The notes beneath the pieces are model-generated. The model was not told the origin of the DNA, searched no databases, and was given only the letters and a program-made list of their open reading frames with translations. A DNA stretch of 64,000 bases from Fischerella sp. CENA71 (lineage in GTDB: Bacteria; Cyanobacteriota; Cyanobacteriia; Cyanobacteriales; Nostocaceae): NCBI GenBank assembly GCA_024239075.1, contig JANBVI010000006.1, positions 186,001 to 250,000 on the forward strand, read 5' to 3'. This document shows, one piece after another, positions 17,122 to 25,733 of the stretch. Within the stretch, counting starts at the first letter, position 1; each line of letters begins with the position of its first letter. A program made the translations under genes and the position numbers.

Positions 17122-20100
17122 ATGAGTAAATCTCCCCAGCAAAATTGTAAATCTCCAATCCTTAGCCTTAGCCTTAGCAACAAGCGTTTATGGTTGCTGG
17201 TGTTGGGTCGTAGTGGCATCGCTATAGGTGGCATTTTACTAATAGGACTGGTAGGTGGTGCTTGGCGGTTGTGGAATTTTATCCAGAAAGATTTAACACC
17301 GTTAGCAGAAAAAAATCTTACTACCACACTCAACCGTCCAGTCAACCTTGGAGAAGTTAAAGGATTTTCGCTGAAGGGAGTAAAGTTTGGGGCTTCAACT
17401 ATTCCAGCGACACCCACAGATGCGGATCATGTGGTAGTCGAAGCTGTAGAAGTTGGTTTTGAACCGTTACAGTTAGTTTTTAAGCATCACTTAAAGTTGG
17501 ATGTCACCCTAGTTAACCCAGACGTTTACGTGGAACAGGATCAACAAGGGCGTTGGCTGACAACCACTATCAAAAAACGAGGTCAGGGCGAACTAATTCA
17601 AACAGATTTAGATAAAATACGGTTCCGTAATGCCCAATTGATATTGGTACCACGCAAGAGAGATATACAAGATACGGGAGACAAGAGAGACAAGAAGGAC
17701 ACGGGGACACGGGGACATGGGGACACGGGGACACGGGAACACGGAGACATGGGGACACGGGGACACGGAGACACGGGGAATATAAATCAAATATTCCCAG
17801 CCTCTGCTAATCCCAGCGTCACCGCGTCTTCTTCCCTCTTTGCGTCTCCTCGCCTCTCCTCTCCAGTCTCATTTTCACAAGTAAGCGGAACTGCCCAACT
17901 GTTAGAAAACAACCAAGTAATTAGGCTGGACTTGACAGGAAAACCAAACAGTGGTGGCAATATTGGTTTGAAAGGAGATATTCGTCCAAAAACATGGGCT
18001 ACAAATTTGCAAATACGTGGACAAGAGTTGCTAGCCTCTGATGTGACGCGCTTGGTTAAGTTACCACTCGTGCTAGAAGCTGGCCGAGTCAATGGTGACT
18101 TACAAATGCAGTTTCAAATTGGACAAACTCAGCCGCCGATTTTATTTGGTAGCGTTGATTTGCAAACGGTTCGGTTTCAAGTTCCGAAAGTTCCACAACC
18201 TTTTCTCAATTCTCAAGGAAAGCTGCGGTTTCAAGGCACAGAAATTAAACTTGACAATGTGATCGGCAGCTACGGCAAAATCCCATTAACCGCTAGCGGT
18301 ATTATTGACACCAAAGCTGGTTACAAATTGGCAGGGCGTGTCAATGGTGTCAATGTCGCTAATGTGCAAGAAACTCTTAAACTCAAACTACCTGTACCTG
18401 TAACAGGAGAATTGCAAGCAGATTTGCAGTTTACAGGAAAAACAACTGATCCGATGATTACAGGTATTGTTAGCACTAACAAGATAGCTCAGATTGATAA
18501 AGTTGATTTTGAAAGTGCGAGTGGTAAGTTTGAGTTTGCACCAAAAGATGAGGTGATTGCCTTTAAAGACATTCAAGGTAAAGCTAAAGTTGGCGGTGAA
18601 GTCATCGGTACTGGCAAAGTTGAGTTGGGGACAGTTCCTCGTTTGGATTTTAATTTATCTGCGAAGAATGTTCCTGGTGATGCGATCGCTCTTCTTTATA
18701 ACTCTCAACCCACTATCAAAGTCGGTACTGTCTCTGGTACAGCCCAGATGACTGGTAGTACCGACAATGTGCAAACAACAGTCCAATTCCAAGCTCCCCA
18801 AGCCCAATATCCCGCCACAGGTGAAGTTATTGTCAATAGCGATCGCACTCTCAATTTTCGTAATGTTGCTTTGAGTGTCGCTGGTGGTAAAGTTCAAGCT
18901 GTCGGCAGTTGGAATCACCAGAATTGGCAAGCAGTGGCTGATGCTACTGGTTTACAAGTAGAACCTTTTGTCAACCCCAAACAACTAGAAAATATCAATC
19001 TTGATGATGCCCGCTTCAACGGTCGTCTGTTCCTCTCTGGTAGTTCCGCACCCTGGAAACTGGCTAAAATTCGCACCGAGGATGCCAAAGTTAAAGTCGC
19101 AAATGGCACGGTGGCAGTTTCTAATATTCAGCTAGGAGAAAATAGTTTTTCTGCCAAACTTGTAGCCAATGGTGTGAGGTTGGTGCATTTACTGAAAAAA
19201 CCAGCACCCGCCTTAAAACCAGCATTACAAGCTGGGATGGCCGGTACATTTCAAATATCGGGTAATACAAATAATTTTGACCTCAAAACCCTACGTGGAA
19301 ATGGTTCAGCCAGTTTAGCTGTTAGCAGTGGGAAAGTAACGGCCACAAATATTCAAATCGCTAACGGTCGCTATCAGGCACAACTGCAAGCAAAGAAAGC
19401 TCCGTTACAAGAATTAACACCATTAATACCGCAATTACATGGCCCTGTTACTGGTGATCTCAAAGTTACTGGTTCTGTCGAGTCCTTTCAACCAGAGACA
19501 ATTCAAGCTCAGGGTGAAGCAAAACTTAATGTTGCTAATGGTACTTTCACAGCCACAAATATTCAAGTTGCTAATGGTCGCTATCAGGCTGTAGTGAATG
19601 CGGATGGTGTGGCATTAAATCGGTTTCAGCAGGAGTTAGAGGGTGAATTTGGCGGTAAAGCGCAAGTGAATGGCAATTTGGCAAGTTCTAACTTCGCAGA
19701 TGTACGGGGAACAGGTAAGGTAAGCTTTTCTCAAGGTTTAGGCGGAATTGATCGACCACTGACGGCGGTTGTCGGCTGGGATGGAGAAAAGTTGCTCGTT
19801 GAACGAGCAACAGCCCCTGGGTTAAATGCCAGTGGTTACATATTAGCCAAAACAAATCAAGGTGACATACCTGAAATTACGGAGTTAAATCTTGATGTTC
19901 AAGCCCAAGATTACAATCTGCAAAAGTTGTCTTTAAAGTTGCCTGAATCTGTAAAATTGGCTGGAAAAGCTGATTTTAATGGGCAAATCACTGGTAATTT
20001 GCCTGTACCAAATTTGACGGGTAAACTAGCACTGCGAGACTTGAAAGTTAACAAATTAGCTTTTGAGTCAGCGTTAAATGGTAACATTCAATCAGTGGTA

Positions 20101-22797
20101 GGAAGTGGTTTAAATTTGGATGTTACTGGCAAGCGTGACAAAATTGCTCTCAATCTTGATGCCAATAATCGTCCTCATTCCTTCACTGTGCAATGGCAAC
20201 AAGCTTTGGCAACTGGTCAAGCACAGGGTGAAAACTTAGTCACAAAAGTCGAAAATTTTCCCTTACAGGTGTTGAATTTGCCATTACCTGCGAATCCTTA
20301 CTTGGGTAAAGGGGAAGTAACAGGTTCACTGAGTGGAGATTTTCAGGTTAATCAAAATACATTAGCAGTAGTCGGAGATGCAGCGATCGCACAACCACAA
20401 ATTGGTCGAATTAAAGGCGATCGCTTACAAGCTCAGTTCCGTTATGAAGCTGGTAAAGTAAGCCTGAACGATAGCGCTTTTATTAAAGGTAATAGTCGCT
20501 ATGCTTTTACTGGTGAGTTTATACCCACAACGACAACTCCCCAAATCAAAGGCAAACTCAATATTAGCCAAGGCGAAATCCAAGATATATTAACAACACT
20601 CCAATTTTTTGAACTACAAGATTTTCAACGAGGAACATCTACGCCAACCTACGGTAGTGCTAGTGACCTTAACACCGTAGCAGTAGGTTTTGCAGATCAA
20701 CCTGTATTAGATCAAATCCGACGTTTTTCGGAAATTAAAGCACTCATCGCCCAACAGCAACAACAACGGCGTGACGCTTCCTTAGTACCAGATTTAGCAG
20801 ATTTACAAGGGACTTTTAACGGCGAAATTAATCTTGATACTGCGACAGCAAACGGAGTAGCAGCTGACTTTAAATTAGATGGTCAAAACTTTGTTTGGGG
20901 ACGAAAAACTGAACCCAATCGGAGATATACAGTAGAGCAAATCATTGCTCGCGGTAACTTTGAAAATGGTGTTCTGAGGTTATTACCTCTGCGTCTGGAA
21001 TCTGAAGATAAACTGCTTGCCTTTACAGGTAATATTGGCGGTACAGAACAATCTGGCCAGCTACGGGTGAAAAATTTTCCTCTGGATATTTTAAGTAATT
21101 ATGTCAATTTACCAGTAGGTGCAACAGGTAATATCAATGCTACAGCAACTTTAGCAGGCAGTATCAAAAATCCTCAAGCCAAAGGAGAATTGCAAGTTAC
21201 ACAAGGAACTTTGAATCGAAAAGGTATAGAATCGGCTAATGCTAGTTTTAGTTATAACAATGGACGCTTAAATTTTGGCAGTAACCTCACGGTCGCTGGC
21301 TCTGAACCTGTTACTATTACCGGGAGTGTTCCTGCTAAATTGCCTTTTGCTAGTACAGCACCAGATAGTAATCAAATCAATCTGGATGTGCAAGTGAAAA
21401 ACCAAGGTTTAGCAATTTTAAATTTGTTTACCGATCAGGTGGCTTTTGAAAACGGAGAAGGACAAGTCAATCTGACTGTACGCGGTACAAAAGAACAGCC
21501 AATCGTTAATGGTATTGCTGCTGTCAAAAATGCCACATTTTCCGCGCAGGCTTTACCAGAAAAATTAACTAATGTCACAGGAAAGGCTCAGTTTGACTTT
21601 GACCGGATTAGAGTTGAAAACCTCTACGGCAATTTTAGTCAAGGGAATGTGGTGGCTAAAGGGGAAATTCCCATTTTCACTAACTCCCAAAAACAAATAG
21701 ATAATCCCTTTACTGTGTCTTTGAATAAGTTAGCAGTGAATTTGAAAGGACGCTATCAAGGAGGAGTGAGTGGTAAATTGCAGATTACTGGTTCTGCTTT
21801 AAGTCCAGTGATTGGCGGTAATCTCAAACTAGCTGATGGTCAGGTTCTGATTACAGAATCAGCTAACAACGCCATGAATGCAGGCAATAATGGTCAAGAA
21901 ATTACTTATGCCAAAACAAATAAGCCAGAAAAATCTGAAAATAATAATACAGCCACGCGATTTAATGACTTAGAGTTGGTATTGGGCAAAAATGTTGAAA
22001 TTGCCTTACCACCAATTCTCAGTTTTGGTGCTAGCGGTTCTTTAAAAGTCAATGGTTCATTTAATAATCCAGAACCAGAAGGAACTATTCAGTTACGGGG
22101 CGGAGATGTAAATTTATTTACTACTCAATTTAATCTCGCCCGTGGTTATGAAAATAAAGCGACTTTTAGAGGAAATCAAAACCCCGATTTAGATATCCGC
22201 CTTTTTGCTAACGTCTTAGATGTCAATCCTTCCCAAGTAACTACCTCACCTTTTTCCTCTGAAATCAGTGATGAAATCATTACATCCTTTGAACCTGTAA
22301 ATACAGTCCGTGTCGAAGCCAGAATCGATGGCCCAGCTAACCAACTCAACCAGAATCTCGAACTTACCAGCAATCCTCCACGCAATCAAACAGAATTAGT
22401 TGCTTTACTTGGAGGTGGTTTTGTACAAACATTGGGACGTGGCGATAGCACTTTAGGACTTGTGAATTTAGCAGGTTCGGCTTTGAATATTCAACGAACT
22501 TTTAACCAAATCGGAAACGCTTTTGGTTTAAGTGAACTACGTGTGTTTCCCACTGTCGCTGCCGATGATCCTGATAATCCACAAACAACAAAGAGAAATT
22601 TTTCCATGGATCTGGCTGCGGAAGCAGGGATTGACGTTTCGCGTAATATTTCTTTTTCTGCTCTCAAAGTTCTAACGAGTGACGAACCACCACAATTCGG
22701 TTTCAATTACCGTTTTAATTCGGAATTACGTCTACGTACTTCTACTGACTTATCTGGTGATACTCAAGCAGTATTTGAGTATGAAAATAGGTTTTGA
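17122..22797 (+). CDS. tamB: TamB-like (DUF490) inter-membrane transport protein
   Basis: A giant protein of 1891 aa with one N-terminal membrane helix (about residues 25-50) and a long series of repeated beta segments (AsmA/TamB type), ending in the DUF490 domain: about residues 1700-1891 with RVEARIDGPANQL, LTSNPPRNQTELVALLGGG and a C-terminal FEYENRF. Proteins of this family bridge inner and outer membrane; recent views favour lipid transfer, older ones outer-membrane protein assembly with Omp85/TamA. Residues about 178-252 are foreign: GTRGHGDTGTREHG-type residues encoded by an intergenic-type repeat inserted in frame (17654-17875). The rest is intact, so the insert seems to be tolerated. 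Confidence 0.9.
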   Translation: MSKSPQQNCKSPILSLSLSNKRLWLLVLGRSGIAIGGILLIGLVGGAWRLWNFIQKDLTPLAEKNLTTTLNRPVNLGEVKGFSLKGVKFGASTIPATPTDADHVVVEAVEVGFEPLQLVFKHHLKLDVTLVNPDVYVEQDQQGRWLTTTIKKRGQGELIQTDLDKIRFRNAQLILVPRKRDIQDTGDKRDKKDTGTRGHGDTGTREHGDMGTRGHGDTGNINQIFPASANPSVTASSSLFASPRLSSPVSFSQVSGTAQLLENNQVIRLDLTGKPNSGGNIGLKGDIRPKTWATNLQIRGQELLASDVTRLVKLPLVLEAGRVNGDLQMQFQIGQTQPPILFGSVDLQTVRFQVPKVPQPFLNSQGKLRFQGTEIKLDNVIGSYGKIPLTASGIIDTKAGYKLAGRVNGVNVANVQETLKLKLPVPVTGELQADLQFTGKTTDPMITGIVSTNKIAQIDKVDFESASGKFEFAPKDEVIAFKDIQGKAKVGGEVIGTGKVELGTVPRLDFNLSAKNVPGDAIALLYNSQPTIKVGTVSGTAQMTGSTDNVQTTVQFQAPQAQYPATGEVIVNSDRTLNFRNVALSVAGGKVQAVGSWNHQNWQAVADATGLQVEPFVNPKQLENINLDDARFNGRLFLSGSSAPWKLAKIRTEDAKVKVANGTVAVSNIQLGENSFSAKLVANGVRLVHLLKKPAPALKPALQAGMAGTFQISGNTNNFDLKTLRGNGSASLAVSSGKVTATNIQIANGRYQAQLQAKKAPLQELTPLIPQLHGPVTGDLKVTGSVESFQPETIQAQGEAKLNVANGTFTATNIQVANGRYQAVVNADGVALNRFQQELEGEFGGKAQVNGNLASSNFADVRGTGKVSFSQGLGGIDRPLTAVVGWDGEKLLVERATAPGLNASGYILAKTNQGDIPEITELNLDVQAQDYNLQKLSLKLPESVKLAGKADFNGQITGNLPVPNLTGKLALRDLKVNKLAFESALNGNIQSVVGSGLNLDVTGKRDKIALNLDANNRPHSFTVQWQQALATGQAQGENLVTKVENFPLQVLNLPLPANPYLGKGEVTGSLSGDFQVNQNTLAVVGDAAIAQPQIGRIKGDRLQAQFRYEAGKVSLNDSAFIKGNSRYAFTGEFIPTTTTPQIKGKLNISQGEIQDILTTLQFFELQDFQRGTSTPTYGSASDLNTVAVGFADQPVLDQIRRFSEIKALIAQQQQQRRDASLVPDLADLQGTFNGEINLDTATANGVAADFKLDGQNFVWGRKTEPNRRYTVEQIIARGNFENGVLRLLPLRLESEDKLLAFTGNIGGTEQSGQLRVKNFPLDILSNYVNLPVGATGNINATATLAGSIKNPQAKGELQVTQGTLNRKGIESANASFSYNNGRLNFGSNLTVAGSEPVTITGSVPAKLPFASTAPDSNQINLDVQVKNQGLAILNLFTDQVAFENGEGQVNLTVRGTKEQPIVNGIAAVKNATFSAQALPEKLTNVTGKAQFDFDRIRVENLYGNFSQGNVVAKGEIPIFTNSQKQIDNPFTVSLNKLAVNLKGRYQGGVSGKLQITGSALSPVIGGNLKLADGQVLITESANNAMNAGNNGQEITYAKTNKPEKSENNNTATRFNDLELVLGKNVEIALPPILSFGASGSLKVNGSFNNPEPEGTIQLRGGDVNLFTTQFNLARGYENKATFRGNQNPDLDIRLFANVLDVNPSQVTTSPFSSEISDEIITSFEPVNTVRVEARIDGPANQLNQNLELTSNPPRNQTELVALLGGGFVQTLGRGDSTLGLVNLAGSALNIQRTFNQIGNAFGLSELRVFPTVAADDPDNPQTTKRNFSMDLAAEAGIDVSRNISFSALKVLTSDEPPQFGFNYRFNSELRLRTSTDLSGDTQAVFEYENRF
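17654..17875 (+). repeat. Dispersed repeat inserted in frame in tamB (copy B)
   Basis: GGGGACACGG-type repeats, then a palindromic core GGGAATAT (17776-17783) / ATATTCCC (17791-17798), then CCTCTGCTAATCCCAGCG and CGCGTCTTC-type sequence. This is the same element type as at 12883-13002, in opposite orientation. Its length in the gene keeps the reading frame. It codes for a low-complexity Gly/Thr/Arg/His/Asp stretch and a Ser/Pro stretch between two TamB beta segments. Confidence 0.8.
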
Positions 22798-22800
22798 TGT

Positions 22801-22955
22801 GGTAAGGAGCAGGGAATGGGGATTGGGAATAATTAAGACACGGAGACACTGATACGCAGTGACGCGGTGAATCTATCAAAAATATTCTCCGTGTCCCGGT
22901 GTCCCCCTTGTCTTCCTTGTCCCCGATCCCTGTTCCCCGTTCCCCGTTCCCAAAA
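22801..22955. repeat. Dispersed repeat element (copy C) after tamB
   Basis: The core is GGTGAATC... and ATATTCTCC (22866-22890). GACACGGAGACAC precedes it and CCGTGTCCC, CTTGTCTTCC and CCCGATCCC / GTTCCCC heptamers follow. It starts 3 bp after the tamB stop. Confidence 0.7.
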
Positions 22956-22981
22956 ATTTTAATATTTTCTTAAGAATCTAC

Positions 22982-23010
22982 TTGACTTTTGATGGAAAAC
23001 TGAATAATCT
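22982..23010 (+). promoter_or_regulatory. Sigma-70-type promoter
   Basis: TTGACT (22982-22987), a 17-base spacer, then TAATCT (23005-23010). Both boxes match the -35/-10 consensus at five of six positions, with the ideal spacing. The start of transcription would be near 23017. No gene starts near it; the next downstream signal is an intrinsic terminator at 23317. Confidence 0.6.
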
Positions 23011-23016
23011 AAACTG

Positions 23017-23350
23017 TATAAAATTAATTTCTATTAACGAAAGGCACACGTTAATAAGCTTAACCAATGGGCGAAGGCTTGTGTCTCCTGCCAAAGTCCA
23101 GCACTGCTATAGCTCACCTAAATATCACATTTGGTTTCAGTTGCACTGTTTAAATTTTCACTCTAGTGAGTGCGTTGTCTTAAGCTTCCTGTATAGATGA
23201 GCTAGTTTGCAGTGTGCTACTGTCCACCCTTAATTGTAATTACTCCCATCAATAACTTTTCGTGTCGCAATTCAAAATATGTATTGCGATCGCACTCTAA
23301 GATAAAATCTTTAGTCGGTCTAGCAGAATCCTGCTAGACCTAATTTTTTT
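23017..23350 (+). ncRNA. Candidate small RNA of about 335 nt
   Basis: The stretch between the promoter at 22982-23010 and the terminator at 23317-23350 has no credible open frame; the one present (22982-23200) begins in the -35 box and does not look like a protein. A separate promoter and a terminator around non-coding DNA is the usual layout of a small RNA gene. I do not recognise it: it lacks the start of cyanobacterial RNase P RNA, the tmRNA ends and the Yfr1 core. 6S RNA cannot be excluded by eye. The first half has possible pairing of GGCACAC with GTGTCTCC. Confidence 0.45.
23317..23350 (+). terminator. Intrinsic terminator
   Basis: A perfect 10-bp stem, GGTCTAGCAG (23317-23326) / CTGCTAGACC (23331-23340), with an AATC loop, is followed by TAATTTTTTT (23341-23350). 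This is the clearest Rho-independent terminator in the window. It is 520 bp after the tamB stop, so it most likely ends a separate transcript. Confidence 0.85.
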
Positions 23351-23480
23351 AAGTAAAAAACATAATTTCCAGCATTAGTTGATGCAAAAACTACACTGAC
23401 GGGAAAACTATTTTGAAGTCATCCCATAGGAATAATTCAGTGTATGATTTTTAAATATTTTTTTTCTTTCTTTTGACTTT

Positions 23481-23508
23481 GTACAGACGTCATTAATGGC
23501 GTCTCTAC
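23481..23508. repeat. Palindromic dispersed repeat
   Basis: GTACAGACGTCATTAATG followed by GCGTCTCTAC forms an imperfect hairpin of the same family as the copies at 4364-4393 and 46031-46103. It lies 45 bp before the start of the GNAT gene. Confidence 0.6.
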
Positions 23509-23552
23509 TTTTTACTTTTGCCTTGTTCTATCAATCCAAAATCCAAAATCGA

Positions 23553-24041
23553 ATGACTATCCGCCACGCGATAGAAACTGACTTGCCAAAGGTAGTGGCA
23601 ATTTACAACGCCGCAGTTCCCAGCCGCATGGCAACTGCTGACTTAGTACCAGTGTCAGTGGAAAGTCGTCGTACTTGGTTTAGTGCGCGATCGCCCTCAA
23701 AAAGTCCCCTTTGGGTAATCGAAGTCGAGGGTGTTGTCGCTGGATGGATCAGTTTACAATCTTTTTACGGGCGACCAGCTTATCACGCTACTGCTGAGGT
23801 TAGTATTTACATTGATCCTAAGTATCATCGCCACGGTTTAGGAAAACAACTACTAACTCAAGCAATTAACCAAAGTCCTAGCTTAGGCATCAAAAACTTA
23901 GTCTGTTTTATTTTTGCTCATAACCATCCCAGTTTAAAACTGTTTGAAAAATTCGGCTTTCAAAATTGGGGATACTTACCCAAGGTTGCAGAATTGGATG
24001 GTGTAGAAAGGGATTTAGTTATTATGGGACGACATATTTAA
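23553..24041 (+). CDS. GNAT-family N-acetyltransferase (phosphinothricin acetyltransferase-like)
   Basis: A 162-residue acetyltransferase starting MTIRHAIETDLPKVVAIYN, the usual start of the PAT/bar-like subfamily. The frame runs upstream to 23496, but the start at 23553 fits the family. The acetyl-CoA loop is seen in HRHGLGKQLL (about residues 96-105), and NLVCFIF, NHPSLKLFEKFGF, with GYLPKVAELDG near the end, are typical. The natural substrate is unknown (amino acid analogues in characterised relatives). Convergent with the VanY-like gene. Confidence 0.88.
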   Translation: MTIRHAIETDLPKVVAIYNAAVPSRMATADLVPVSVESRRTWFSARSPSKSPLWVIEVEGVVAGWISLQSFYGRPAYHATAEVSIYIDPKYHRHGLGKQLLTQAINQSPSLGIKNLVCFIFAHNHPSLKLFEKFGFQNWGYLPKVAELDGVERDLVIMGRHI

Positions 24042-24149
24042 ATATTTGTCATTTGTCATTAGGCAACAAGTTCTGAATGCGTGAATTTTGAATTTTGTAT
24101 GCCCTTGGCTTTCCCGAAGGGAATTTTAAATTGTTTTGTCTTTCTTCCC

Positions 24150-24947
24150 TCATTGTGGTGTTTGAGTCGGCTTGATATTTTTGGCTTTGTAGAAAGTTTC
24201 TAAGCTGTCGCGATCGCCTACAAAACGCCAATGCCAAGGTTCATAACTTACACCTTGAAGATTATTTTTGGGAAAGGACATCTCAAAGCCAAAACGAGCA
24301 GCATTTGCTTGTAGCCATTGAAAAGCTTTAGTATTTTCAAAATTCTCATTCAAGTTAGTGGCTGGTACTGCTCCATCCCCAATATCCACAGCGTAACCTG
24401 TATGATGCTCACTATGACCTGGAGGAGCGCTTAAAGCCGCCCTCTGAGCTGGGGTTTGATTGCGTTGAGCGCCTACCTGAAAAAATAATTGTTCTTGCTC
24501 TTTAACTGAACGAAAACCAGAAATAGGTGTCAAAATTACACCAGCACTGCTAGCTGCGGCTACCATTTCCTGATATTTTTGAGCGGCTACTTTTCGCATT
24601 CTTTGCCGTCCATCTGCGGAAATTGCTACTAGTTCTGATTCTGGTGCTTCTGTGTATACTAAATGTCCAAGAACTTGGTCGGTATTATTATTTTGTGTAG
24701 TTGCAGGAGTTGAATTAGTAGGCGAAGGCTGAGAAACTGCATCTTTTTTCGGTGCATTCGAGGCGAACAAAAAACCAATAATTACAGCTAGCACCGTAAA
24801 ACCAGTTAATCCGCCAATTCCCAAAACCAAGAGGGACAGACGCCTCCTGGGTACTGTATCAGGAGTATCGCGTAAAGCTGCTGGAATATCTTCACCAGAC
24901 AGAGGTGATGAGTTTCGCGGTTTTCCAGAAAACTCAGCGTTCTTCAA
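24150..24947 (-). CDS. D-alanyl-D-alanine carboxypeptidase, VanY/M15B type
   Basis: Zinc peptidase that trims the terminal D-Ala of peptidoglycan stems. It has 265 aa: a short cytoplasmic part, one membrane helix (about 38-62), a Ser/Thr/Pro/Asn linker, then the M15B domain with SGFRS, GHSEHHTGYAVDIGDG (zinc ligands His and Asp) and EPWHWRFVG (catalytic Glu/His). The start is a TTG at 24947, chosen because AGGAG lies 7 bases upstream. It should act in the periplasm, anchored in the plasma membrane. Confidence 0.92.
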   Translation of the reverse strand: MKNAEFSGKPRNSSPLSGEDIPAALRDTPDTVPRRRLSLLVLGIGGLTGFTVLAVIIGFLFASNAPKKDAVSQPSPTNSTPATTQNNNTDQVLGHLVYTEAPESELVAISADGRQRMRKVAAQKYQEMVAAASSAGVILTPISGFRSVKEQEQLFFQVGAQRNQTPAQRAALSAPPGHSEHHTGYAVDIGDGAVPATNLNENFENTKAFQWLQANAARFGFEMSFPKNNLQGVSYEPWHWRFVGDRDSLETFYKAKNIKPTQTPQ

Positions 24948-25131
24948 GGGTTAACTCCTGCTTTTGTCGAATATTCATAACAGATTTTGACACTCCTTTG
25001 GCGAAAGCGCAAAGAATTCTCGCGGTTCTAGTACCGAGTGTTCACACGGTTATACATTTGACACTATTTAGGGACTGTCGCGGTGGCTCTCAACGAAGTT
25101 TTTGATGGTTATGGCTATTTTCTGTAAGGTA

Positions 25132-25644
25132 CTAACCACTAACCACTTCCAACAATTCCGCCGGCTTCATAAACTCATAATGTTCAAACGGTTGATGAAT
25201 CCAAGGATTGTCAGAGAGATAGTCAACATAGTAATCAGGTTTGATTACTGAACAAGCTTTATACCAAATTACGGCAGAGCGGATTTCTTCTATCGGAGTA
25301 TCAGAATACATTTTTAACCAAGGTGTAGTCTCTTTCAGAGTCATTCCAGAATCTACCAAATCATCTACTAAAAGAATACGCGAACCTAACTTTTCTGTAG
25401 TCATTGTCAAATGGTGAGAAAAGTTTAAACGTCCCCTCTCTTGCTTACCTGGGCCACTGTAAGATGATGTTGCTAAAATTGCCAATGGCTGCTTATATAT
25501 ACGGGATAGAATGTCTCCTACCCGTAGTCCTCCTCTAGCAAGACAAATAATCTGATTGAACTCCCAACCGGATTGATAGATTTGAGCAGCCAGTTGTTCA
25601 ATTTTACGGTGATAATCTGACCAAGAAATGTAAAGGTCTGACAT
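25132..25644 (-). CDS. Phosphoribosyltransferase (xanthine/hypoxanthine PRTase-like)
   Basis: A 170-residue type I PRTase. The PRPP loop is ILLVDDLVDSGMTLKE (about residues 83-98), and the first part has the CLARGGLRVGDILSR segment of Gpt-like enzymes, where the Arg-Gly-Gly holds pyrophosphate. Purine salvage is the likely role, but the hood region is too variable to name the base. The ATG has no clear Shine-Dalgarno. It is divergent from the sugar transporter gene with 89 bp between starts. Confidence 0.88.
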   Translation of the reverse strand: MSDLYISWSDYHRKIEQLAAQIYQSGWEFNQIICLARGGLRVGDILSRIYKQPLAILATSSYSGPGKQERGRLNFSHHLTMTTEKLGSRILLVDDLVDSGMTLKETTPWLKMYSDTPIEEIRSAVIWYKACSVIKPDYYVDYLSDNPWIHQPFEHYEFMKPAELLEVVSG

Positions 25645-25733
25645 AACTAGGGAACGTTAATTATAGCTATAAATAAATGGCAACCAAAAAATGGCAAACC
25701 AAACTTTTTATTTTAATATGAGCGTAGTGTAAT

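Noticed and set aside
22982-23200. 72-codon open frame
   Set aside because: It begins with TTG in the -35 box of a good promoter, has no ribosome binding site, and its residues look random. The stretch is better explained as a non-coding transcript.
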